This document shows positions 9,037 to 16,911 of a DNA stretch of 64,000 nucleotides, piece by piece; the stretch's first letter is position 1; each line of letters opens with the position of its first letter. Made by a program: the position numbers and the translations under genes. The notes under the pieces were generated by a model that saw only the letters and a program-made list of their open reading frames with translations, was not told where the DNA came from and ran no database searches. Origin of the DNA: Clostridium_AI sp964409685 (GTDB lineage: Bacteria; Bacillota; Clostridia; Lachnospirales; Lachnospiraceae). The DNA lies in contig CAYPEJ010000011.1 of assembly GCA_964409685.1 (NCBI GenBank), positions 62,001 to 126,000 of the forward strand. Direction: 5' to 3'.

Positions 9037-9696
9037 ATGTATAAGTTAGCGCCTTCGCTGTTGGCAGCGGATTTTAAACAATTACAGAAGGAAGTAGAGG
9101 CGGTTGACAAAGCTGGGGCAGATATGCTTCACATTGACGTTATGGACGGAAGCTTTGTGCCAAGTATTTCATTTGGTATGCCTGTAATTCAATCCATACG
9201 TGGAATAACAGATAAAACATTTGATGTACATTTGATGATAGACGAACCAAGCCGATATATTCAAGAGTTTAAAGACTGTGGAGCTGATATTCTTACAGTG
9301 CATGCAGAAGCGTGTACACATTTAAATCGTACCGTTATGGCGATTAAAGATGCAGGAATGAAGGCGTGTGTTGCATTAAATCCAGCAACACCATTAAGTG
9401 TGTTAGATTATATTTTAGAAGAATTGGATATGGTTCTTTTGATGAGTGTAAATCCAGGTTTTGGAGGACAAAAGTTTATACCAAATACATTACAAAAGAT
9501 TGAAGCATTGAGAAAAATCATTGATGAGAGAAATTTAAATGTAGATATCGAAGTAGATGGTGGTATCTCCCTTGAAAATGTGGAAGCTGTTATGAAAGCT
9601 GGTGCAAATGTATTTGTTGCAGGAACCGCAGTTTACAAAGGCGATGTTAAAAAGAACGTGCAAGGGTTTAAAGATGCGTTTGCACGTGTTCGATAG
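9037..9696 (+). CDS. rpe: Ribulose-phosphate 3-epimerase
   Basis: Interconverts ribulose-5-phosphate and xylulose-5-phosphate in the pentose phosphate pathway. TIM-barrel with metal ligands His32 and Asp34 in HIDVMDGSFVPSISFG, His65 in VHLMI, and Asp174 in EVDGG. The phosphate-binding loop MSVNPGFGGQKF is at 136-147. 219 residues is the normal full length. It lies 12 bp after rsgA; the ribosome site is AAGGATGGG-like. The rsgA-rpe-thiN order is the same as in Bacillus. Confidence 0.97.
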   Translation: MYKLAPSLLAADFKQLQKEVEAVDKAGADMLHIDVMDGSFVPSISFGMPVIQSIRGITDKTFDVHLMIDEPSRYIQEFKDCGADILTVHAEACTHLNRTVMAIKDAGMKACVALNPATPLSVLDYILEELDMVLLMSVNPGFGGQKFIPNTLQKIEALRKIIDERNLNVDIEVDGGISLENVEAVMKAGANVFVAGTAVYKGDVKKNVQGFKDAFARVR

Positions 9697-9706
9697 TGTG
9701 GTAAAT

Positions 9707-10372
9707 ATGGAGAAAAAAATCATTTGCATTATTTCGGGTGGAAGTGTTAAGGTGGAATTTTTGAAGAAATTCCTAAATGAATTATTTTGTGAAAACGCTT
9801 GCCCTTATGTAATCTGTGTAGACGGTGGTCTTCGATATGCTTATGAAGCAGGGATTCCTGTAGACGAAATCGTTGGTGATTTTGATACGATTTCCAGTGA
9901 GATACTTGAATATTATAAAGGGAAGAATACACCGATACGACAGTTCAATCCAATTAAGGATAATACAGATACCGATATTGCTTTGGAGGTTGCGTTAAGT
10001 AAGAAGCCAGAGTGTATCTATGTATTGGGTGGAATCGGAAGTCGTATGGATCATACACTTGGGAATATTCACATTTTGAAAAAAACTTTATCATCAAAAG
10101 TCAAAACTTATTTGATTGATGAAAATAATCGAATATCCATGATTGATAGTTCGATTCAGATAAAAAAGGAAGAAACGTACGGTGATTACATTTCTTTCAT
10201 ACCTTTTACCGAGAAAATTGAGAATCTATCATTAAGGGGGTTTAAATATCCGCTAGAAGATTGTACAATGGTATTTGGTGAAAGTTTAGGAATCAGTAAT
10301 GAAATTGTAGATATGACGGCAGAAGTTGTTTTGAGCAAAGGAATTTTGTTAGTGATAGAATCACTGGATTAA
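9707..10372 (+). CDS. thiN: Thiamine pyrophosphokinase
   Basis: Makes thiamine diphosphate from thiamine and ATP. Conserved blocks: DGG at 39-41, GDFDT at 57-61, KDNTDTD at 84-90 (metal/ATP region) and GSRMDH at 111-116; C-terminal thiamine-binding beta domain from about 140. The reading frame is open far into rpe, but the protein homologous to the family begins at MEKKIICIISGG (ATG at 9707, 10 bp after rpe). A GTG at 9698 is an in-frame alternative. No strong ribosome site is visible, so translation may be coupled to rpe. 221 residues. Confidence 0.93.
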   Translation: MEKKIICIISGGSVKVEFLKKFLNELFCENACPYVICVDGGLRYAYEAGIPVDEIVGDFDTISSEILEYYKGKNTPIRQFNPIKDNTDTDIALEVALSKKPECIYVLGGIGSRMDHTLGNIHILKKTLSSKVKTYLIDENNRISMIDSSIQIKKEETYGDYISFIPFTEKIENLSLRGFKYPLEDCTMVFGESLGISNEIVDMTAEVVLSKGILLVIESLD

Positions 10373-10434
10373 CGATTATGCTCGGTAAATCTAGTGAAGA
10401 CGTAAGATTAAAATGAAAAGGCATGGTGGAAAAA

Positions 10435-11532
10435 ATGAAATTAGGAATCGTAGGATTACCAAACGTAGGAAAAAGTACATTATTTAACTCAATTACTAAA
10501 GCAGGTGCAGAATCCGCTAACTATCCGTTCTGTACGATTGATCCAAATGTAGGAGTTGTTGCAGTACCTGATGAAAGATTGGAAGTACTAAGTAATATGT
10601 ATGATTCACAAAAATTAATTCCTGCAACAATCGAGTTTGTTGATATCGCTGGACTTGTTAAGGGAGCCTCCAAAGGAGAAGGTTTAGGAAACCAATTCCT
10701 TGCAAATATTCGTGAAGTAGATGCAATCGTACATGTAGTTCGTTGTTTCGAAGATTCCAACATCATTCACGTAGACGGTTCTATCGACCCACTTCGTGAT
10801 ATCGAAACAATTAATTTAGAGTTAGTATTCTCTGATATGGAAATGATTGAACGTAGAATTGCGCGTGCATCTAAAGGTGCTCGTAATGATAAGACACTTG
10901 CAAAAGAAGTAGAATTTTGTAAACGTCTAAAAGAACATTTAGAAGCTGGCAAAATGGCAAAAAGCTTTGAAGTAGATGATGAGGAAGAAATCGAATTCTT
11001 AAAAGGATATCAATTATTGACAAATAAGCCAGTAATCTATGCGGCTAATGTTTCAGAAGATGATTTAGCAAACGATGGTGAGACAAATGAAAATGTAAAA
11101 CGTGTTCGTGAGTTTGCAGCAGGTGAACAATCGGAAGTTTTTGTAATTTGTGCACAAATCGAACAAGAAATCGCAGAATTAGATGATGAAGAAAAGAAAG
11201 AATTTCTAGAAGATTTAGGATTAACAGAATCTGGTCTTGAAAAATTAATTCGTGCAAGCTATTCCTTATTAGGTTTAATCAGCTACATTACAGCTGGTCA
11301 ACAAGAAACAAGAGCTTGGACAATCACAAAAGGAACAAAAGCTCCAGGAGCTGCTGGTAAAATTCATAGTGACTTTGAACGTGGATTTATTCGTGCAGAA
11401 GTAGTAAGTTATGACAACTTAGTAGAATGTGGTTCTATGAACGCAGCGAAAGAAAAAGGACTTGTTCGTTCAGAAGGTAAAGAATATGTTGTTCAAGATG
11501 GGGATGTTATCTTATTCCGTTTCAACGTATAA
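10435..11532 (+). CDS. ychF: Obg-like ATPase YchF (OLA1)
   Basis: Universally conserved P-loop NTPase that binds ribosomes and prefers ATP over GTP. P-loop GLPNVGKST at 7-15, G3 DIAGLVKGA, the NVSE variant in place of the guanine-selecting NKxD (consistent with ATP preference), a helical coiled-coil insert, and a C-terminal TGS domain ending in VQDGDVILFRFNV. The ATG at 10435 has GGTGG at proper distance and gives the canonical MKLGIVGLPNVG; an in-frame ATG at 10423 is possible but poorly placed. 365 residues, normal. A terminator follows. Confidence 0.96.
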   Translation: MKLGIVGLPNVGKSTLFNSITKAGAESANYPFCTIDPNVGVVAVPDERLEVLSNMYDSQKLIPATIEFVDIAGLVKGASKGEGLGNQFLANIREVDAIVHVVRCFEDSNIIHVDGSIDPLRDIETINLELVFSDMEMIERRIARASKGARNDKTLAKEVEFCKRLKEHLEAGKMAKSFEVDDEEEIEFLKGYQLLTNKPVIYAANVSEDDLANDGETNENVKRVREFAAGEQSEVFVICAQIEQEIAELDDEEKKEFLEDLGLTESGLEKLIRASYSLLGLISYITAGQQETRAWTITKGTKAPGAAGKIHSDFERGFIRAEVVSYDNLVECGSMNAAKEKGLVRSEGKEYVVQDGDVILFRFNV

Positions 11533-11571
11533 TATAAATGCTTTGATGATAGTAAAGTGCTTATAAATAGT

Positions 11572-11605
11572 AAGTCCTCGGCTTAATAAGCGGAGGACTT
11601 CTTTA
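11572..11605 (+). terminator. Intrinsic terminator after ychF
   Basis: AAGTCCTC pairs with GAGGACTT (8 bp), extended across a G-G mismatch by GCTTA/TAAGC, and followed by a short T-rich tail (CTTTAAT). It lies 40 bp past the ychF stop and ends the first gene block. Confidence 0.8.
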
Positions 11606-11663
11606 ATAATTAGATAAGATTGCAATCAGAAGCAAAATTTTTGTGCATATGGAGGTGTTTCCT

Positions 11664-12530
11664 TTGTCAGGGTGTGAAGTAAGTTTTCCGAATCTGGGGA
11701 TTTATTTTGAAAATGTAGGAAGTTATATTAGTGTATTTGGTTTTCATATTGCCTACTATGGAATGATTATTACATTTGGAATGATATGTGGTTACCTTGT
11801 TGCAGAATGGCAAGCAAAGAGAACCAATCAAAATACAGAATTGTATCTTGATTTCGCAATTTATGCAATTATATTTTCTGTAATTGGCGCAAGATTATAT
11901 TATGTCATCTTTACATGGGATGAATTTAAAGGAAATTTGTTACAGATTGTGAATTTACGAACAGGCGGATTAGCTATTTATGGTGGTGTAATTGGTGGTA
12001 TCCTAACTTGTATCGTTTACGCAAAAGTAAAAAAACAATCCTTCTGGTTGATGGCAGATACAGCAGTTGCAGGTCTTTTAACAGGGCAGATTATTGGTAG
12101 GTGGGGGAACTTCTTTAATAAAGAAGCATTCGGTTCTTACACAGATAACATACTTGCTATGAGACTTCCTTGGGATGTTGCAAGACAACATATGTCATCT
12201 GATTCCGCATCACAGTTAGCGCAATACGTACAAGATGGCTATATTCAAGTACATCCAACCTTTTTATATGAATCTTTGTGGAATTTAGGTGTTTTAATTT
12301 TTATTTTATGCTATACCAAATATAAGAAGTTCAATGGAGAATTATTCTTTATGTACCTAGCAGGATATGGACTTGGGCGAGTGTGGATTGAAGGGCTCAG
12401 AACAGACCAGCTCTTACTTTGGGGAACGAATATTGCAGTGTCTCAATTATTAGCATTTGGTATGTTTTTTGTATCAGTAGGATGTATCATAGTAAAAAGA
12501 CGAAAATTTATGAAAAGTAATTCATTATAA
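11664..12530 (+). CDS. lgt: Prolipoprotein diacylglyceryl transferase
   Basis: Integral membrane enzyme that attaches diacylglycerol to the lipobox cysteine of prolipoproteins. The signature GRWGNFFNKEAFG (family GRIGNF-N-E) lies mid-protein. HPTFLYES and the C-terminal GRVWIEGLRTDQ arginine motif are also present, with about seven hydrophobic segments. The frame opens at a GTG (11643) and an ATG (11649) that lack ribosome sites. The TTG at 11664 follows GGAGGTG (11651-11657) at 6 bp and is called as the start (288 residues). It is a single gene between two terminators. Confidence 0.94.
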   Translation: MSGCEVSFPNLGIYFENVGSYISVFGFHIAYYGMIITFGMICGYLVAEWQAKRTNQNTELYLDFAIYAIIFSVIGARLYYVIFTWDEFKGNLLQIVNLRTGGLAIYGGVIGGILTCIVYAKVKKQSFWLMADTAVAGLLTGQIIGRWGNFFNKEAFGSYTDNILAMRLPWDVARQHMSSDSASQLAQYVQDGYIQVHPTFLYESLWNLGVLIFILCYTKYKKFNGELFFMYLAGYGLGRVWIEGLRTDQLLLWGTNIAVSQLLAFGMFFVSVGCIIVKRRKFMKSNSL

Positions 12531-12555
12531 CGAAAATTGAAAAAGTATAGAAAAG

Positions 12556-12603
12556 AAATAGCATTTATTACTACTTCATGTCGTAATAATATGCTATTTT
12601 TTT
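12556..12603 (+). terminator. Intrinsic terminator after lgt
   Basis: AAATAGCAT-TTATTAC on the left pairs with GTAATAA-T-ATGCTATTT on the right (about 16 bp with one bulge), followed by seven T. The stem is nearly symmetric, with A-rich sequence on the left, so it could also stop transcription on the minus strand, though no minus-strand gene is seen. Confidence 0.88.
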
Positions 12604-12613
12604 AACGTTTAAC

Positions 12614-12642
12614 TTGATCTATTCCTGAAAAAGGTATAAAAT
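12614..12642 (+). promoter_or_regulatory. Sigma-A promoter of the mraZ division cluster
   Basis: TTGATC (12614-12619), 17-bp spacer, TAAAAT (12637-12642). It is the first promoter-like sequence after the lgt terminator and places the transcription start at about 12649, just ahead of the MraZ-type repeats. Confidence 0.72.
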
Positions 12643-12651
12643 TAATACACA

Positions 12652-12697
12652 TGTGGAGCGTAGTGGTGGAAAGTGGTGAAGTAGCCCTACAAAGTGG
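12652..12697 (+). promoter_or_regulatory. MraZ operator: GTGG direct repeats
   Basis: GTGG occurs at 12653, 12663 and 12673, an exact 10-bp period (units TGTGGAGCGT, AGTGGTGGAA, AGTGGTGAAG), with another at 12694. MraZ is known to bind head-to-tail repeats of this kind one helical turn apart upstream of its own gene. The repeats lie just downstream of the predicted transcription start, where binding would repress the division operon. Confidence 0.8.
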
Positions 12698-12721
12698 AGC
12701 ATGAAAAGGCAGGTGAAGTCC

Positions 12722-13150
12722 ATGTTCATGGGTGAGTATGATCATACAATTGATGCCAAAGGCAGAATTATCATGCCATCCAAATTCCGAGCTGAACTAG
12801 GAGAAGAGTTTGTTATTACTCTTGGCTTGGATGGGTGTTTATTTGTATACCCTAATGAAGAGTGGACGAAATTTGTGGACGAGTTAAGAAAGCTTCCTGG
12901 AAATAAAGAAGCCAGACAGTTACAACGCTACTTTATGGCAGGTGCTGCAGCTTGTGAAGTAGATAAACAAGGTCGTGTTTTGATTCCTACTAAATTAAGA
13001 GAACACGCAGGTTTAGAAAAAGATGTAGTATTTGTTGGAGTTTTGAGCAAAATAGAGATATGGAGTAAAGGACGTTGGGAAGAAAATAATACTTATGACA
13101 ATATGGACGAGATCGCAGACCATATGTCCACGTTTGGTTTAAGTTTCTAG
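12722..13150 (+). CDS. mraZ: Transcriptional regulator MraZ
   Basis: DNA-binding protein with two SpoVT-AbrB half-repeats (about 5-47 and 76-120), each showing the D-KGR-hydrophobic-P-K motif (DAKGRIIMPSKFR and DKQGRVLIPTKLR). It forms a ring and regulates the division operon it heads. Three start codons are in frame; ATG 12722 follows AGGTGA at 5 bp and gives the family start MFMGEYDH, 142 residues. The ATG at 12701 would add seven non-conserved residues. Confidence 0.95.
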   Translation: MFMGEYDHTIDAKGRIIMPSKFRAELGEEFVITLGLDGCLFVYPNEEWTKFVDELRKLPGNKEARQLQRYFMAGAAACEVDKQGRVLIPTKLREHAGLEKDVVFVGVLSKIEIWSKGRWEENNTYDNMDEIADHMSTFGLSF

Positions 13151-13171
13151 AAGGAAGGTAGGCACAATAAG

Positions 13172-14107
13172 ATGGAATTTAATCACATTTCAGTTTTGTT
13201 AAATGAAACTGTAGATAATTTAAATGTAAGAGAAGAAAAAATATACGTGGATGGCACACTCGGTGGTGGAGGCCATTCTTATGAGATCCTAAAAAGGATG
13301 AATGGAAACGGAAGATTAATCGGAATTGATCAAGATGCGGCAGCCATCCAAGCAGCTGGCAATCGACTAGCAGAATTTAAAGATGCAGTAACAATCGTGC
13401 GGGATAATTATTGCAATATGAAACATGTTTTATCAGAGCTTGGAATTGAAAAAGTAGATGGGATTGTATTAGATTTAGGAGTTTCTTCTTATCAATTAGA
13501 TACAGTCGAGAGAGGATTTTCGTATCGAGAGGATGCATCCCTTGATATGAGAATGGATCAAAGACAACTACAAACAGCAAAAGATATCGTGAATCAATAT
13601 TCAGAGATGGAATTGTATAAAATCATAAGAGATTATGGTGAAGATAAATTTGCAAAAAATATTGCAAAGCATATTGTAAAAGCTAGGGAAGAGAAAGAAA
13701 TTGAGACAACTTTAGAATTAGCAGAGATTATAAAGGGCGCGATACCAATGAAGGTGCGCATGACAGGAGGACATCCTGCCAAAAGAACATTTCAGGCAAT
13801 TCGAATTGAATTAAATCATGAGCTAGATGTATTACGCAATACGTTAAATGATATGATTGACTTACTAAATGAAGGTGGAAGACTTTGCATCATCACATTC
13901 CACTCATTAGAAGACAGAATCGTAAAAAATAGTTTTCGTGATGCAGAGAATCCATGTGTATGCCCACCGAATTTTCCAGTATGTGCATGTGGCAAAAAGT
14001 CAAAGGGAAAAGTCATTTCCAGAAAACCAATTTTACCAAGTGAGGAAGAGTTAGAGTATAATTCACGTTCAAAAAGTGCAAAACTTAGGGTTTTTGAACG
14101 TCACTAG
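13172..14107 (+). CDS. rsmH: 16S rRNA m4C1402 methyltransferase RsmH (MraW)
   Basis: SAM-dependent N4-methyltransferase for C1402 of 16S rRNA. The SAM-binding motif DGTLGGGGHS is at 27-36. VLDLGVSSYQLD and the C-terminal FHSLEDRIVK with the cysteine-bearing CVCPPNFPVCACG segment are diagnostic. 311 residues, full length. ATG preceded by AAGGAAGG, 21 bp after mraZ, the invariant mraZ-rsmH pair of bacterial division clusters. Confidence 0.97.
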   Translation: MEFNHISVLLNETVDNLNVREEKIYVDGTLGGGGHSYEILKRMNGNGRLIGIDQDAAAIQAAGNRLAEFKDAVTIVRDNYCNMKHVLSELGIEKVDGIVLDLGVSSYQLDTVERGFSYREDASLDMRMDQRQLQTAKDIVNQYSEMELYKIIRDYGEDKFAKNIAKHIVKAREEKEIETTLELAEIIKGAIPMKVRMTGGHPAKRTFQAIRIELNHELDVLRNTLNDMIDLLNEGGRLCIITFHSLEDRIVKNSFRDAENPCVCPPNFPVCACGKKSKGKVISRKPILPSEEELEYNSRSKSAKLRVFERH

Positions 14108-14154
14108 CATATAAGTACACAAAAGAATAAAATAGAGAGTGAGGGAGAGAGAGC

Positions 14155-14727
14155 ATGAAGACTAATCATTATACCAATACGAAAAGTAGATATGTGATTG
14201 AAGGAAATAATGTACGAAAATTAAATCACGAATCTAATCCGCATTCTTATGAAGAATCCATGTCTGACTGGCTTGAAAAAAGGGAGCGAGCAGAGAGACA
14301 GAAACGAAGCAACGAAGCGAGAAAAAGACGTTTACAAAGAGAACAAGAGAAGAGAATGGAATTAACAACTTTCTTTGTTTTGACAGGTGCAGTATTATTT
14401 ACGTTTTATGTCTGTCTTTCTTATCTTAATGTACGAAGTGATGTTACGAATACGAGTAAAAAGATTGCAGCCCTTGAAAATGAGATTATATCAATTCAAG
14501 ATGCCAATCAGCTTGCACTAGAGCGAGTAGAAGATGATGTGGATTTATCAGAAGTCTACAAAATCGCAACGGAAGAGCTTGGAATGGTTCATCCAAGTGC
14601 GGAGCAGATTATTGAATATGAACAAGTAAAGAGTGATTACTTGAAGCAATATTCAGATATTCCAGAAACAAAGGAAGATAATTTAATAAAGAAGATCATT
14701 AAAAAAGTGAAAAGCAACTTAGGATAA
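14155..14727 (+). CDS. ftsL: Cell division protein FtsL-like (septum initiator)
   Basis: Small bitopic division protein: a long, highly charged cytoplasmic arm (1-69, rich in R/K/E), one membrane helix (about 70-92), a coiled coil (about 95-126), and the FtsL-type segment YKIATEELGMVHPS (135-148). It partners DivIB and the transpeptidase at the septum. Recognised mainly from topology and position between rsmH and the PBP, since FtsL sequences diverge fast. The N-terminal arm is longer than in Bacillus FtsL (190 versus roughly 117 residues). RBS GAGGGAGAG. Confidence 0.82.
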   Translation: MKTNHYTNTKSRYVIEGNNVRKLNHESNPHSYEESMSDWLEKRERAERQKRSNEARKRRLQREQEKRMELTTFFVLTGAVLFTFYVCLSYLNVRSDVTNTSKKIAALENEIISIQDANQLALERVEDDVDLSEVYKIATEELGMVHPSAEQIIEYEQVKSDYLKQYSDIPETKEDNLIKKIIKKVKSNLG

Positions 14728-14740
14728 GTAGGTGGATTGG

Positions 14741-16825
14741 ATGGAGGAGAGAATACCCAGCAAGAAGAAAAAAAAGAAAAGATTTGGTTTGTTTATGCAG
14801 CAAAATCTACTACTTGTGTTTGTAGTAGTTGTGCTTATGTTTGTGGCATTAATTGTTCGTTTGGTTTACCTAAACTATAACGATGGTGACAGATATGAGA
14901 GAAGGGTACTTTCCCAGCAGACCTATGTAAGTAACGCTATTGCGTATCGAAGAGGTGCGATCCTAGATCGTAATGGTACCGTTTTAGCGGAGAGCATTCG
15001 AGTTTACAATATGATTATAGACCCAGTAAAAATGCTGTCAAAAGAAGAATATCTAGAACCTACACTAAAGGCATTAGAGACATGCTTTTCTATTAATCCA
15101 GAAGAGATAACAGCTATCTTAGAAGCAAAACCAAATTCACAATACGTGGTATTTGAAAAGTCTATTGTAGCCGATAAGGTAGAAGCATTTGAGGCGATGC
15201 AAGAAGACGATGAGAACATAGAAGGTGTATGGTTTGAAGATGATTATAAACGTGTGTATCCAAATTCTTCGTTAGCATGTGATGTAGTCGGATTTACAAG
15301 TAGCGGTACAAGTACTGGTATTGAATCTTTCTATAACGACGAGTTAACAGGAGAAGATGGAAGGTCATACGGCTATTTTGATTCTGAGTTGAATTTGGAA
15401 CGAGTGGTTAAGCCAGCCACAGATGGTAACACGATTGTATCTACCTTGGATGCAAATATTCAGCAGATTGTTGAGCAAAAAGTAGCAGCATTTAATAAAG
15501 AAATTGGAAGTAGTAATACAGCCGTACTTGTTATGAAACCACAAAATGGTGAGATTTTAGCCATGACATCGGGGCAACAGTACGATTTAAATAATCCAAA
15601 AGATTTGACATCGTTTTATTCCAAAAAAGAAATTAAAGCAATGTCAGAGGAGGAAGAATTAGAAGCGCTGAATAAGATTTGGCGTAATTTTGTTGTAAGT
15701 GATACATTTGAACCTGGTTCTACTTTTAAGCCGATTACAGTTGCGGCAGCATTAGAAGAAGCCCTAGTAAAAGAAAAATCTAAGTTCTATTGTGGAGGTG
15801 CGTATAACGTATCGGGTGTACGTATCCGATGTGCATCAAGAACAGGTCATGGTTCAATTACTTTGCAACAATCTCTTATGTATTCTTGTAACTCAGCATT
15901 AATGCAGATCGTTGAGAAGTTAGGAGCAAGCTCTTTTTATAAATATCAGACTAACTTTATGTTTGGTTCTAAAACAGGAATTGACTTGCCAGCAGAGACA
16001 TCGGGGTATATCTTTAAAGAAGAAAATCTTGGGCCGACAGAATTGGCAACGTCTTCATTCGGACAAGGTTTTAACTGTTCGATGTTACAGATTGCAGCAT
16101 CTATCTCTTCTTTAATTAATGGTGGTTATTATTATGAACCACATGTGTTAAAAGAAATTCAAAGTACAACTGGTGCTACGATTGAAAGTTCACAAGAAAA
16201 ATTAGTGAAAAAGACCGTTTCTGGTGATACAAGCGAAAAGATTCGTAGATATTTGTTTCAGACAGTGGAAAATGGTACGGCAACATTAGCACAAGTAGAA
16301 GGGTATACGGTTGGAGGTAAGACTGGTACAGCCGAAAAATTACCTCGTGGTAGTAAGAAGTATTTGGTTTCTTTTATTGGATTTGCGCCAGCAGAAGATC
16401 CAGAAGTTTTAATTTACGCATTAGTAGATGAACCGGCTGTAGAGGATCAAGCTCACAGTACCTATGCATCTCAATTGTTCCATGATATTGCAGAAGCTAT
16501 TTTCCCATTCTTAGGAATTCCTCAAACTGCAGTTGTAGAGAAGTCTGAGGAGGATGAGGCAACAAAAAATGATGACGCACAAAATGATGCGAATGGTAGC
16601 ACGAATAATGATTCTGATAATAGTGAGACAAACAAGAGCAATTCAGAACAGACAGAACAAGGTGAAGATGCAACAGGAACAGAATCTGGTTCAGATACAG
16701 AAGAAGGTATAACTCCAGAAGGTCAGACAGCAGAAACAGTTGGTGATGAATCTGGTATAGAACAAGATGATATAGAATTGCCAGCAGTAGACGAAAATAC
16801 AGGAGATTCTAATATTGTTGAATAA
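14741..16825 (+). CDS. ftsI: Class B penicillin-binding protein, septal transpeptidase
   Basis: Peptidoglycan D,D-transpeptidase of the FtsI/PBP2B type. A basic cytoplasmic tip (KKKKKKR), a membrane anchor (22-44), a pedestal/dimerisation domain, and the transpeptidase triad: SxxK with nucleophile Ser327 and Lys330, SCN at 382-384, and KTGT at 527-530. The last 90 or so residues are a low-complexity D/E/N/S/T tail with no PASTA domain, unlike Bacillus PBP2B. A GTG at 14732 is in frame; ATG 14741 with AGGTGG is preferred. Position equals pbpB of Bacillus. Confidence 0.93.
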   Translation: MEERIPSKKKKKKRFGLFMQQNLLLVFVVVVLMFVALIVRLVYLNYNDGDRYERRVLSQQTYVSNAIAYRRGAILDRNGTVLAESIRVYNMIIDPVKMLSKEEYLEPTLKALETCFSINPEEITAILEAKPNSQYVVFEKSIVADKVEAFEAMQEDDENIEGVWFEDDYKRVYPNSSLACDVVGFTSSGTSTGIESFYNDELTGEDGRSYGYFDSELNLERVVKPATDGNTIVSTLDANIQQIVEQKVAAFNKEIGSSNTAVLVMKPQNGEILAMTSGQQYDLNNPKDLTSFYSKKEIKAMSEEEELEALNKIWRNFVVSDTFEPGSTFKPITVAAALEEALVKEKSKFYCGGAYNVSGVRIRCASRTGHGSITLQQSLMYSCNSALMQIVEKLGASSFYKYQTNFMFGSKTGIDLPAETSGYIFKEENLGPTELATSSFGQGFNCSMLQIAASISSLINGGYYYEPHVLKEIQSTTGATIESSQEKLVKKTVSGDTSEKIRRYLFQTVENGTATLAQVEGYTVGGKTGTAEKLPRGSKKYLVSFIGFAPAEDPEVLIYALVDEPAVEDQAHSTYASQLFHDIAEAIFPFLGIPQTAVVEKSEEDEATKNDDAQNDANGSTNNDSDNSETNKSNSEQTEQGEDATGTESGSDTEEGITPEGQTAETVGDESGIEQDDIELPAVDENTGDSNIVE

Positions 16826-16850
16826 TTGGATTGTAATCCAAAGAAAATGT

Positions 16851-16878
16851 TTGCATATTTTGTACTTCCTCATAATAA
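16851..16878 (+). promoter_or_regulatory. Possible promoter before the second PBP
   Basis: TTGCAT (16851-16856), 16-bp spacer, TAATAA (16873-16878) in the 86-bp gap between the two PBP genes. A weak match; the small inverted repeat TTGGAT/ATCCAA just upstream has no T tract and is not a clear terminator. Confidence 0.3.
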
Positions 16879-16911
16879 AATAAGATGATAAGTATAGTGA
16901 GGAAGGACAGT

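Noticed and set aside
16826..16841. TTGGAT/ATCCAA hairpin after the first PBP
   Set aside because: Six-bp stem, no T run; unlikely to terminate transcription.
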